DNA of 64,000 bases from contig NZ_LIVX01000004.1 of NCBI RefSeq assembly GCF_001905665.1, positions 833,019 through 897,018 on the forward strand, given 5' to 3'. The stretch's first letter is position 1, and every line of letters begins with the position of its first letter. Shown here piece after piece: positions 1-8,200 of this stretch. A model generated the notes under the pieces. It made no database searches. It was not told the origin of the DNA and saw only the letters and a list, made by a program, of their open reading frames with translations. The stretch is from Streptomyces sp. CB02261. GTDB taxonomy: Bacteria > Actinomycetota > Actinomycetes > Streptomycetales > Streptomycetaceae. Position numbers and translations under genes: made by a program.

Positions 1-48
1 TCGCCGAGCGGCCGCACCGTCGTGGCGGCACCGCGGGGGCTACGAGCC

Positions 49-81
49 GGGCCCGGTCGACGCGTACCGCCGACCGGGCCC
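49..81. terminator. Rho-independent-type hairpin after the acyl-CoA ligase gene
   Basis: An 11-bp perfect stem (GGGCCCGGTCG pairs with CGACCGGGCCC) surrounds an 11-nt loop, starting 6 bases past the ligase stop codon. It has no T-tract, which is usual for Streptomyces terminators. It closes the minus-strand catabolic operon. Confidence 0.6.
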
Positions 82-86
82 CCGCG

Positions 87-1697
87 TCAGTGCGCCTCCA
101 GCAGCTCCGCCCGGCTCTCCGTGGCGACGGCGGGGGTGTCCGCCCTATCCGCCTCCCTGAGTTCGCGCTTGAGGATCTTGCCCGTGGCGTTGGTGGGCAG
201 GACGTCGAGGAACTCCGCCAGACGGGGGTACTTGTAGCTCGCCATCCGCTCCTTGCACCAACCGATCAGCTCGTCCTCGGAGAGCGTCGCACCCGGGACA
301 CGGACCACGCAGGCCTTGATCTCCTCGCCGTGGCGCGCGTCCGGCACGCCGATCACGGCCGCCATGCTCACGGCCGGATGCGTGAGCAGGACCTCCTCGA
401 CCTCGCGCGGGTACACGTTGAACCCGCCGCGGATGATCATGTCCTTGGCGCGGTCGACGATGTAGTACCAGCCGTCGGCGTCACGGCGGGCCAGGTCGCC
501 GGTGCGGAACCAGCCGTCACGGATCACCTCGGCCGTCGCCTCGGGGCGGCCGAGGTAGCCCTTCATCACGTTGTGCCCGCGGACGACGATCTCGCCGATC
601 GCGTCGGCGCCCCGGACCGGTGTCCAGTCCTCGTCGACGAGGTCCACCTCCACGCCCCAGACCGGACGTCCGATGGAGCCGGGGCGCACCGGCTCGCCCC
701 GCGGCGCGAAGGTGGCGGCCGGGCTGGTCTCCGAGAGGCCGTACCCCTCCAGGATCGTCACGCCGAACCGCTCGGCGAAGCGGCGGTGGATCTCCACCGG
801 GAGGGCGGAGCCTCCCGACCCGGCCATCCGCAGGTTCCCCGCGATGCGGGGCAGGTCCACGTCGGTGGCGTCCGCTTCGAGCAGGGCCCAGAACATGGTG
901 GGGACGCCCGCGAAGAAGGTGACGGCATGGCGTTGCATGAGGGCGAGCACCGCCTGGGCGTCGAAGCGGGGCAGCAGCACCAGGGTCGCGCCCGACGCGA
1001 TGCCGGCGTTCATCTGCACGACCTGGCCGAAGGAGTGGAACAACGGTAGTGCGATCAGGTGCACGTCGTGCTCGACCTCGCCGAACAGCTTGTGGCAGGT
1101 GAGGACGTTCATCATCAGGTTGGAGTGGGTGAGCTCGGCGCCCTTCGGCCGGCCGGTGGTGCCGGAGGTGTACAGGATCACCGCGGTGTCGCCGGGCTCC
1201 GTGACGACCGTCGTGAAGTCCGCGCTCCGGCCGGCGAGGGCCGCCGTCAGGGTCTCGGCGCCCTCGATCGGGGAGTTCGCGGTGGTGCCGGCCGGCAGCA
1301 GGAAGAAGTGCTCGCATCCCGGAGTCGCGCCGAAGCCAGACCACCCTTCCTGTCCGAGCGGGAGTTCGGTGCCGCCCTCGAAGCAGAAGTACGCCTTGGC
1401 CTGGGAGTCGGCCAGGTGGTAGGCGATCTCGCGGTCCTTCAGCAGGACGTTGAGCGGGACGGCCACCGCGCCCGCCTTGAGGATGCCGTAGTAGACGATC
1501 GGGAACCAGGGGACGTTCGGGCACGACAGGGCGACCTTGTCGCCCGGTCCGATGCCCCGCGCGTGCAGCAGGCCGGCCACACGTCGGGCGGCCGTGTCCA
1601 GCTCCGCGTAGGTCATGCGCTGGACACCGAGGACGACGGCGGTGCGGTCGGGCACGGCGCGGGCGCTGTTCTCCAGCAGGGCGGCGAGGTTGAGCAT
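87..1697 (-). CDS. Long-chain-fatty-acid/acyl-CoA ligase (AMP-binding, ANL superfamily)
   Basis: A 536-residue enzyme that activates a carboxylic acid to its CoA thioester through an acyl-adenylate, in the cytoplasm. The ANL P-loop YTSGTTGRPKG lies at about residues 176-186. The EGYGLSE motif, the FRTGDLA adenylate-binding motif, the hinge DRAKDMIIRGG and the C-terminal catalytic-lysine motif NATGKILKREL are all present, so the enzyme should be active. The ATG at 1697 has a GGAGA ribosome site; the open frame continues upstream, but that part overlaps the dehydrogenase gene. It is the last of four same-strand genes (dioxygenase, transporter, aldehyde dehydrogenase, ligase). That position suggests it activates the acid released by the dehydrogenase for beta-oxidation. 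The substrate cannot be read from the sequence. Confidence 0.9.
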   Translation of the reverse strand: MLNLAALLENSARAVPDRTAVVLGVQRMTYAELDTAARRVAGLLHARGIGPGDKVALSCPNVPWFPIVYYGILKAGAVAVPLNVLLKDREIAYHLADSQAKAYFCFEGGTELPLGQEGWSGFGATPGCEHFFLLPAGTTANSPIEGAETLTAALAGRSADFTTVVTEPGDTAVILYTSGTTGRPKGAELTHSNLMMNVLTCHKLFGEVEHDVHLIALPLFHSFGQVVQMNAGIASGATLVLLPRFDAQAVLALMQRHAVTFFAGVPTMFWALLEADATDVDLPRIAGNLRMAGSGGSALPVEIHRRFAERFGVTILEGYGLSETSPAATFAPRGEPVRPGSIGRPVWGVEVDLVDEDWTPVRGADAIGEIVVRGHNVMKGYLGRPEATAEVIRDGWFRTGDLARRDADGWYYIVDRAKDMIIRGGFNVYPREVEEVLLTHPAVSMAAVIGVPDARHGEEIKACVVRVPGATLSEDELIGWCKERMASYKYPRLAEFLDVLPTNATGKILKRELREADRADTPAVATESRAELLEAH

Positions 1698-1753
1698 GGG
1701 GTCTCCGTGGGGGAAGGGGTGGATGCGAGGGGAGCCGTTGGCCGGCGGCGGCG

Positions 1754-3460
1754 TCAGCCCCGCAGCGCGGCGGCGAACAGGGCGGGCAGCTTCACCGGGC
1801 TCGGGGCTGCCGTGAAGCGGGTGAGGCGCTCGACCGTGGTCCGGGCGGTGCGGTGGGTGACGAAGTACGGGGGGCGCGGGGACAGGGACGGGGCGCCCGT
1901 GACCAGACCGCGCGGGGCCGGCGCGAACGGGGCGCGCAGCACGGTCTTCTCGATGTCTTCGAGCATGAACGCGTTGTGCACGAAACCGGTGCCGCTGCCG
2001 ATGTCCTGGCGGGTGTGGCCGGGGAAGGCGCCCCAGGGGGTGAAGCCGAGCAGGAAGCCCACGCCCGACCAGCAGTTGACGCCCACCGTGCCATAGCGCA
2101 GGTCGGCGACGGCGGAGCGGACGGCGACCCGGTGCGCCTTCTCCGTCCGCGGGTGGACGATGAGCGTCGCGCCGAGGGTGCCGGGAAGGGTGTCGTTGGC
2201 GAAGTCGACGGCGTGGCGCAGGAAGGCGTCCGGAGTCGCGCCGGGAAGGCGGACGACGCCCAGGACACTGCCGAAGACCTCTTCGGTGACGAGGCGGTCG
2301 TCGTGGTCGGCGATGTCGGGCACGAGCAGCCGGCAGCCGTCGCCGTGGGTCTCCGCGGTGGGATGGGCCGCGCGTACGGACGCGAGCCGGTCGGCGCTGC
2401 CGGGGTAGTAGTCGGCGCGCTCGGGCAGTTCGCGCAGCACCGTGCGGATCTCGTCGAGCAGCCGCTCGGTCCCGTCCCAGTCCCGTGGCAGGACCAGGAC
2501 CTGGCTGGCGACGCAGTTGTGGCCGGAGTTGTTCATCTTGCTGGTGACGATGTGCTCGGCCTGGTAGCGGAGATCCGCGGCGCTCCACGGTCCCGGCACC
2601 ACGACGCAGGGGGTGACGCCGCCCAGTTCGCTGCTGAAGGGCTTGGCGACGAGCGGGAGGTCCTCACGGCGGCGGCGTCCGGCCTCCTCGTCGGTGCCCC
2701 ACACGATGGCGTCGTGGGTGCGGTCGCTGCCGGTGACGTGCAGGGCGTCGACGCCGTCGTGGCGGCAGAGGTACGCGCCTTCGGCCGCGCCGCCGTCGAC
2801 GAACCGCAGCCAGCCCCGCTCGACGAACTCCGCGAACACGTACTCGAAGTGGGGTCGCAGATAGGCGTTGACCGGGTTCATCTTCGCGATGACGACCTGG
2901 CCCTCGACGTAGAGCTTGTGCAGGATGTCCAGCGCGGTGATGGCGGCGACGTTGCCGGCGCCGAGCACCAGGGCCACGGCAGGCTCTCCCCGCCTGCCCC
3001 GGTACTCGCCCGCGGCGTCCGCGCGTACCTGCTCCGGGGTGACGCCGGGGCGCATCCACACCTGGGCCTTGTATCCGTTGAGCAGCACGGAGTCCCAGCG
3101 GGTGGCGGGGAAGACGTCGACGCGGGTGCCGCCGTTCTCCTCGTGGACCCTCCTGGCGTCCAGCGGGTCCTTCCCCGCGGCGATCCGCCGCAGGACGTGC
3201 AGCAGGGCCGCGGCGTTCTGGGCGAGGGCCCAGGGACCGCCGATCCAGTCCTCGGCGGCCCAGGGGGAGTCGGGGCCGTAGCCCTTGGCCCGGCTGCCCG
3301 CGTCCGCCGTCTCGGCCGCACGCGCGACGAGGCGCGGCCGCAGCCGTTCCAGGAGGGCGATGCGTTCGGGGAGCGGGGTGACGGACCAGGACGAGGCTCC
3401 GGCGCGTACGTCGGCCACGGTGCGGTCGAGAAGGGAGGTGTCCAGGGCGCTGGTGCTCAC
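1754..3460 (-). CDS. Aldehyde dehydrogenase family protein
   Basis: A 568-residue NAD(P)-dependent aldehyde dehydrogenase, longer than the usual 480-500 residues. Recognisable parts are the nucleotide-binding strand GAGN (167-170), the ELGG motif with its catalytic-base glutamate (278-281) and NNSGHNC with nucleophile Cys316. An N-terminal extension of roughly 100 residues has no clear counterpart in ordinary members. The sequence around GAGNVAA resembles acyl-CoA-reductase-like branches of the superfamily more than betaine-aldehyde types. The GTG start at 3460 has AGGA six bases upstream. It lies 56 bp before the ligase and 72 bp after the transporter. The likely role is oxidation of the aldehyde made by the upstream dioxygenase. 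Confidence 0.85.
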   Translation of the reverse strand: MSTSALDTSLLDRTVADVRAGASSWSVTPLPERIALLERLRPRLVARAAETADAGSRAKGYGPDSPWAAEDWIGGPWALAQNAAALLHVLRRIAAGKDPLDARRVHEENGGTRVDVFPATRWDSVLLNGYKAQVWMRPGVTPEQVRADAAGEYRGRRGEPAVALVLGAGNVAAITALDILHKLYVEGQVVIAKMNPVNAYLRPHFEYVFAEFVERGWLRFVDGGAAEGAYLCRHDGVDALHVTGSDRTHDAIVWGTDEEAGRRRREDLPLVAKPFSSELGGVTPCVVVPGPWSAADLRYQAEHIVTSKMNNSGHNCVASQVLVLPRDWDGTERLLDEIRTVLRELPERADYYPGSADRLASVRAAHPTAETHGDGCRLLVPDIADHDDRLVTEEVFGSVLGVVRLPGATPDAFLRHAVDFANDTLPGTLGATLIVHPRTEKAHRVAVRSAVADLRYGTVGVNCWSGVGFLLGFTPWGAFPGHTRQDIGSGTGFVHNAFMLEDIEKTVLRAPFAPAPRGLVTGAPSLSPRPPYFVTHRTARTTVERLTRFTAAPSPVKLPALFAAALRG

Positions 3461-3532
3461 GTGGGTCCTAGCGGTGGTCGGGGTGGAAAGGGGGGCCGGC
3501 CCGCGGCCGGGGGAGGAGCGGGACCTCCCGGG

Positions 3533-4870
3533 TCACGCGTACAGCCGACGGCGGTCGCGGTCGGGGTCGATCCACGCGAGGGCGGCGGCTCCGCTCAGCA
3601 GGAGGACGGCCCCGGTGACGAGGACCGCGTACCGGTAGCCGTCCGGGCCGTGCGTGTCCACGAGGCGCCCGATCAGCGTCGGGGCGATCAGGCCGGCGGT
3701 GGTCACCACGCTGTTCATGATGCCGAGGGCGCCGCCGCGGCGGTCGGCCGGAGCCAGTTCGGTGACGGTGGTGACGGCGACGCTGCTCATCGCTCCCGCC
3801 AGCCCGAATCCCGCGACCAGGAGGACGACGGTCACCGCTCCGGCCGGAGCCGACGGCAGGGCGAGGCAGGCCGCGGCGGCGACGAGCAGCAGGACACCGC
3901 CCACCCCGCCGCGGGCCCACCGGCTGGGGGTACCGCGGCGCAGGAGCCATCCGGTCAGGCCGGCCTGTCCGAGGACCGCGAGGCCGCCCAGACCCCAGAC
4001 CGTCATCACCACCTGGGTGGACTCGGACGAGGTGTAACCCAGCGCGTCCTGGAGGTACGAGGGGAGCCAGACCAGGGCGAAGGCGATGACCCAGTACGTG
4101 CCGAAGTAGGCGGCCGTGGCACCGATCCAGGTGCGGGTGGCGAGGATCCGCCGGTACGGCGTCCGCGGCGCCGGCCCCGTCGCGGCGCCCGCCGGCGCCT
4201 CCTCGCTCCCCGCGCCCCCGGCCGCAGCCGTGGCGTCCGACCCGGCGGCGTACGGGCCCTCCCCGCCGAGGCGGATCCACAGCAGCGCCCAGACGACCCC
4301 GACGAGCGCCACGGCGGCGACGGCCGAGCGCCAGCCGTGGTCCTGGATCAGCCACGTCAGGACGGGGGCGGCGACCAGGACCCCCAGGGTGATGCCGAGG
4401 ACGATCAGCGCCCCGGGCAGGTTGCGCCGGTGGTTGGGGAACCAGGACAGGGTGGCCTGCTGGGCGACGGGGAAGGCGGGCCCCTCGGCGGCGCCGAGGA
4501 GGACGCGGGAGGCGATGAGCACCGCGACCCCGCCGCCCACCGCCAGCGGCGCCTGGGACACGGACCACAGGACGGCCATCGCGAGGATCAGCCACGTGGG
4601 CCGCACGCGGTCCGCGAGAAGTCCGACGGCGGCGCCGGAGACCGAGAAGAGCAGGAAGAAGGCGCTGCTGGCGAGCCCGAAGGCCGACGCGGACAGGCCG
4701 AGGTCCTCCCGGATCTCCTCCGCGGCCAGACCGAGCACCGACTTGTCGGCGAAATTGATCATCATGAAGACGACGAGCAGCGCGGTGACGGTCCAGGCAC
4801 GGCGGCGCGTGCTGCTCGGCACCTTCGGCGTGCCGGTGGGCACGGCGGGTGCGACATCGGTGTCGGTCAC
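3533..4870 (-). CDS. MFS transporter, anion:cation symporter-like
   Basis: A 445-residue integral membrane protein with about twelve hydrophobic segments in two halves. A hydrophilic central loop lies near residues 205-235. The first half carries the MFS signature LLADRVRP after TM2 and RVLLGAAEGPAFP in TM4-5, the pattern seen in the ACS group that imports organic anions. GTG at 4870 was chosen as start because the hydrophobic core begins about 30 residues later and GGAG lies just upstream. The longer open frame overlaps the dioxygenase gene. It is the second gene of the operon, so uptake of the operon substrate, probably a carboxylate or other organic anion, is the simplest role. Confidence 0.82.
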   Translation of the reverse strand: MTDTDVAPAVPTGTPKVPSSTRRRAWTVTALLVVFMMINFADKSVLGLAAEEIREDLGLSASAFGLASSAFFLLFSVSGAAVGLLADRVRPTWLILAMAVLWSVSQAPLAVGGGVAVLIASRVLLGAAEGPAFPVAQQATLSWFPNHRRNLPGALIVLGITLGVLVAAPVLTWLIQDHGWRSAVAAVALVGVVWALLWIRLGGEGPYAAGSDATAAAGGAGSEEAPAGAATGPAPRTPYRRILATRTWIGATAAYFGTYWVIAFALVWLPSYLQDALGYTSSESTQVVMTVWGLGGLAVLGQAGLTGWLLRRGTPSRWARGGVGGVLLLVAAAACLALPSAPAGAVTVVLLVAGFGLAGAMSSVAVTTVTELAPADRRGGALGIMNSVVTTAGLIAPTLIGRLVDTHGPDGYRYAVLVTGAVLLLSGAAALAWIDPDRDRRRLYA

Positions 4871-4926
4871 GAGGGCTCCGCGGAGACTGGTGGTGGGGAG
4901 AGGGGGGCGGGGGAGGGGGAGCCGGT

Positions 4927-5850
4927 TCAGGAGAGCGGGACGCCGGCGATGGCGATGCGCTCCATGACCCGGCGCTGCGGGAAGTAGTCGCTGATCGCGT
5001 AGTGCTGCGTGGCGATGTTGTCCCACACCGCGACGGAGCCGGGCTGCCAGCGGAAGCGGACCTGGTACTCGGGGATACGGGCCTGGAGCACGAGCTCGTC
5101 GAGGAGTTCGCGGCTCTCCGCGTCCGACAGACCGACGATCCGGGTGGTGAAGGGCTCGTTGACGTACAGCAGCTCGCGGCCGGTGCGCGGGTGGCGGACG
5201 ACGACGGGGTGCTCGACGGCCGGCAGGTTCTCCCGGTGCGCCGCCACCTGGCTCTCGGTCATCAGCGCGCCCCAGCTCGGCACCCAGTCGTGCACGGCGG
5301 TGAGTCCCGCGATCCGCGCCTTCATCGCGTCGGTGAGGTTGTCGTACGCGGCCGCCATGTCCGCCCACACCGTGTCGCCGCCGGCGGACGGCACCTCGAC
5401 GGCGCGCAGTACGGAGCCGAGGGCCGGCGCCGCCATGAACGAGTGGTCGCTGTGCCAGATGTTCTCGGTGCCGACGACCATGGCGTCCTTGGCCAGACGG
5501 GACACCCCGACGGTGTCGCCCCGGGGGAAGAAGGGGTTCGCCTCCGGCCGGCCCCACAGGGCGGAGAGGGCGAGCTGCGACCGGGGGGCGAGGTCGTGCT
5601 GGTCGCGGAAGAAGATCACCTTCCACTCCAGCAGGGCCTGCCGGATCTCCTCCGCGAGGTCGTCGCCGATGGGGCGCGAGAGGTCCACGCCGTCGATCTC
5701 GGCGCCGATGTGCGGGGTGAGGGGGGAGAGGTCCAGAAGCCGGTAGTCGGGCTGGGGTGCGTCCGGTGCGATGCGGTCGAGCGTGCGCTTCCCGTAGTGC
5801 ATCAGCGGCTTGTCGAGCGCGGGGGCGGGGGCGGGGACGGCGCTGTCCAT
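4927..5850 (-). CDS. TauD/TfdA-family 2-oxoglutarate-dependent dioxygenase
   Basis: A 307-residue non-haem Fe(II) enzyme. The iron ligands are His133 and Asp135 (WHSD) plus His283 (TQHYA). Arg298, fifteen residues after the distal histidine as in TauD, should bind 2-oxoglutarate. The family hydroxylates a carbon next to a sulfonate, sulfate or ether oxygen; the unstable product then splits to an aldehyde. ATG at 5850 follows a GGAGGA site. It is the first gene of the four-gene operon, directly behind a promoter overlapped by a palindrome. The downstream aldehyde dehydrogenase and CoA ligase would handle an aldehyde product, which favours an alkyl-sulfate or ether-type substrate over taurine, but this is inference. 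Confidence 0.88.
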   Translation of the reverse strand: MDSAVPAPAPALDKPLMHYGKRTLDRIAPDAPQPDYRLLDLSPLTPHIGAEIDGVDLSRPIGDDLAEEIRQALLEWKVIFFRDQHDLAPRSQLALSALWGRPEANPFFPRGDTVGVSRLAKDAMVVGTENIWHSDHSFMAAPALGSVLRAVEVPSAGGDTVWADMAAAYDNLTDAMKARIAGLTAVHDWVPSWGALMTESQVAAHRENLPAVEHPVVVRHPRTGRELLYVNEPFTTRIVGLSDAESRELLDELVLQARIPEYQVRFRWQPGSVAVWDNIATQHYAISDYFPQRRVMERIAIAGVPLS

Positions 5851-5876
5851 GGGTCCTCCGGGACCGAGGCGGAATT

Positions 5877-5915
5877 CGTTACTCGGAGTATCGTTATTGG
5901 GGCAGGGGGAGGCAA
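5877..5915 (-). promoter_or_regulatory. Promoter and TetR-type operator of the dioxygenase operon
   Basis: On the minus strand TTGCCT (5910-5915), a 17-bp spacer and GATACT (5887-5892) form a good housekeeping-type promoter. A 17-bp palindrome, CGTTACTCGGAGTATCG at 5877-5893 (14 of 16 non-central positions symmetric), covers the -10 box and probable start site. That is the layout of a repressor site. The nearest candidate repressor is the TetR protein encoded at 5965-6564. Confidence 0.6.
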
Positions 5916-5964
5916 GGGCTTGACGGCACGAAAAAACGAAGCCGCCGACCGCGCCGCGGAACCG

Positions 5965-6564
5965 TCAGCCGCGCGGGCCGACGGCGCGGGCGACGAGGTC
6001 GACCAGGGTGTCCACGAAGCGGGCGTCGGGCATCTCCTGCTCGCCGATCAGCCGGAAGATCAGCGGCGCGGCGACCAACGTGGCGGCGGCGCGGACGTCG
6101 GTGCCCGGATCCACGTCACCCCGGACGATCCCGCGTTCGAGGATGCGTCTCGTCTCGCTCGTGATCCGCTCCGTGTACTCCGCGTACTGGCCGCGCACCG
6201 CCCCCGTCTCGGCCGCCGCCCCGATGAGGCCCGCGATCAGCCGGTCCGTGCCCGGCAGCCGGTAGGCCTCCAGCCGGGCCGTGAGGACGAAGCGGAGCTC
6301 CGCCCGGAAGTCGCCCAGTTCGGGCACCGACAGGGTGCCGATGCGGGTCTCCGCCGCGGCGATGATCAGATCCTGCTTGGTGGGCCACCGCCGGTAGATC
6401 GCGGGCTTGCTCACCCCGGCCCGTGCCGCGACGGCGTCCATCGTGACCGCCCCGATCCCCTGCTCGTGGACCATCGCCACGACCGCGCCGAGAACGGCTC
6501 CGGTGACCCGCTCCTCCCGCGGGCGACCCGGCCCCCGCGCGGCCCCGTCCGACTGCGTACCCAT
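5965..6564 (-). CDS. TetR/AcrR-family transcriptional regulator
   Basis: A 199-residue repressor-type protein. The N-terminal TetR helix-turn-helix lies at about residues 20-65, with a canonical recognition stretch (VAARAGVSKPAIYRRWPTK). The C-terminal ligand and dimer domain has no diagnostic motif. The start is the ATG at 6564. The gene lies on the same strand as the dioxygenase operon and ends 114 bp before it. The intergenic region carries a palindrome over the operon promoter, so it likely represses that operon and releases it on binding the substrate or an intermediate. Whether it also controls itself cannot be judged, since no matching palindrome was seen upstream of 6564. Confidence 0.88.
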   Translation of the reverse strand: MGTQSDGAARGPGRPREERVTGAVLGAVVAMVHEQGIGAVTMDAVAARAGVSKPAIYRRWPTKQDLIIAAAETRIGTLSVPELGDFRAELRFVLTARLEAYRLPGTDRLIAGLIGAAAETGAVRGQYAEYTERITSETRRILERGIVRGDVDPGTDVRAAATLVAAPLIFRLIGEQEMPDARFVDTLVDLVARAVGPRG

Positions 6565-6659
6565 GGCCCGAGCTTACGGCCGGGAGTCCCGGGGCACGGA
6601 GGGCGGGGCTGCGGGCGCCGGGTCAGTGTGGCAGGGACCGCTCGACCGCCACGGCGGAG

Positions 6660-7946
6660 TCAGGAGGCGTCCCGCCCGCCGATGCCCTGGAGATCGGCCT
6701 GCTGCGCGACGGCCCGGCGCGCCGGATCCGTGAACTCCCGCTCGACCGCCCCCCGCAGCAGGTCCGACTGCGCCCGCACGGACGGGTGCTGCTCCGGCGG
6801 CAGGGCGTCGAGCAGACCGTCGAGCAGGGCCCGGAGCCGGCGACAGACCTGCACGGACGAGCCTCCGTACTCGCGGATCTCGCAGACGGCCAGCTCCAGG
6901 AACTGGTCCCAGCCACGCCCCGGAAGCACGAGCCGGGGCTCCCCGTGCCCGTCGGCCAGGACGTAACGCCCGGGCAGGCGCGTCCGGCCCACCGTGTGCA
7001 GGAACCACTCGATGTAGTTGATCACCTGCACGGCGGTCGTCGGGTCGTTCACCGCGGGGGACAGCGCCCGGATGGCGATGTCGACCAGGATCCGCAGCGC
7101 GAAGGCGGGATCCTGCTCGATGGTGCGCTCGGCTCCCAGGGCGACCAGCCCGTTCACCCGCGCCGGATCCGGCGCGGACCTGCCCCCGTGGACCTCGACG
7201 AGGACGGTGCCGGGCGGTACGAAGTCCCCGACCAGCCGCGTCACGACGAAGACGCAGTCGTGGCGCGCCGCCTCCGCGATCAGACCGCGGACGTCGAAGG
7301 CCTGGACGGCGCCGCCCCGTACGGCACGGACGCGCGTCACCGGAGCGCCGGACGGCACCGCTCCCGGCCCGCGGGGCGCGGCCCCCCGGATCGCCGCGGC
7401 TCCCTCGGAGAAGACGGTCTCCCCCAGTCGCGCGACCAACTCCGCGATGGCCACCGGCCGGAGGCTGTGGGTGAACCGGTTGAGGTAGATGAGCAGCAGC
7501 ACCAGACTGACCGCCACCGCGGCGCCGGCCACGGTGACCCCCAGGTCGGGGACCGAATCGGACTCGACGCTGCGCAGCAGGGAGAAGGCGAACGCGAACG
7601 TCCCGGTGAAGGTCGCCAGCACCGCCTTCTGCAGCCGGTCCCTGTACCAGAGGCGCATGTACCGGGGGGAGAGGGTGCCCGTGGCCTGCTGCACCACCAG
7701 CACGCCGATGGTGACGACGAACCCGAGCAGCGCGACCATCGCGCCCACGATGGCGGTGAGCACGCCGCTCGCCGTCGTGGCGGAGTAGTGCCAGCCGCTC
7801 GGCGGCCGGTCCGCGCCGTCGGCGGCCAGGGCGAGCTCGGCGAGAAGGGCGCCGAGGACGAGACCGAGCATCGGCACGATCCACAGGCTGGCCTTGACGT
7901 ACTGCCGCAAGCGGAATCTGGCCGCCCAGGAGGTCGTCACGCCCAT
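6660..7946 (-). CDS. DUF2254 family membrane protein
   Basis: A 428-residue protein with four hydrophobic segments in the first 160 residues (about 20-45, 60-85, 110-125 and 130-155). A soluble C-terminal half follows, containing the FVPPGTVLVEVHG and VNDPTTAVQVINYIEW stretches typical of DUF2254. The function of the family is unknown; membrane location is clear. ATG at 7946. It is transcribed away from the GH15 gene, with a 254-bp intergenic region holding both starts. Streptomyces regions rich in stress and carbohydrate genes often carry members of this family, but nothing here shows a mechanism. Confidence 0.8.
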   Translation of the reverse strand: MGVTTSWAARFRLRQYVKASLWIVPMLGLVLGALLAELALAADGADRPPSGWHYSATTASGVLTAIVGAMVALLGFVVTIGVLVVQQATGTLSPRYMRLWYRDRLQKAVLATFTGTFAFAFSLLRSVESDSVPDLGVTVAGAAVAVSLVLLLIYLNRFTHSLRPVAIAELVARLGETVFSEGAAAIRGAAPRGPGAVPSGAPVTRVRAVRGGAVQAFDVRGLIAEAARHDCVFVVTRLVGDFVPPGTVLVEVHGGRSAPDPARVNGLVALGAERTIEQDPAFALRILVDIAIRALSPAVNDPTTAVQVINYIEWFLHTVGRTRLPGRYVLADGHGEPRLVLPGRGWDQFLELAVCEIREYGGSSVQVCRRLRALLDGLLDALPPEQHPSVRAQSDLLRGAVEREFTDPARRAVAQQADLQGIGGRDAS

Positions 7947-8200
7947 GCCACGCCCCCTTCGCCGGAGGACTCAGGTGCTGTCGAGGCACACAGGACCGCG
8001 GCTCCCGCGACGGGACCGCCTGACCTCACGGTAGGGCGGTTCCCCCGCCCGCGCAGCGGCACGGCCGCCGCCGGTCGCGGCCTCCTCGCCAGGACGGACC
8101 GACGCCCGCGGCCTAAGCTGATCGGGTGCCGCCCGGTCCACCCCGTCTGCGGCGTGACGGCGCCCCGGGTGTGGTCGACCGGGGCTGAAAGGGGTCCAGG

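Noticed and set aside
1853..4987. A 1044-codon open frame on the plus strand
   Set aside because: It is antisense to the aldehyde dehydrogenase and transporter genes, has a Gly/Arg/Asp-rich composition typical of a high-GC shadow frame, and shows no domain.
4927..5850. Taurine dioxygenase for sulfur assimilation
   Set aside because: No sulfonate ABC transporter or reductase is nearby, and the neighbours fit carbon catabolism through an aldehyde.
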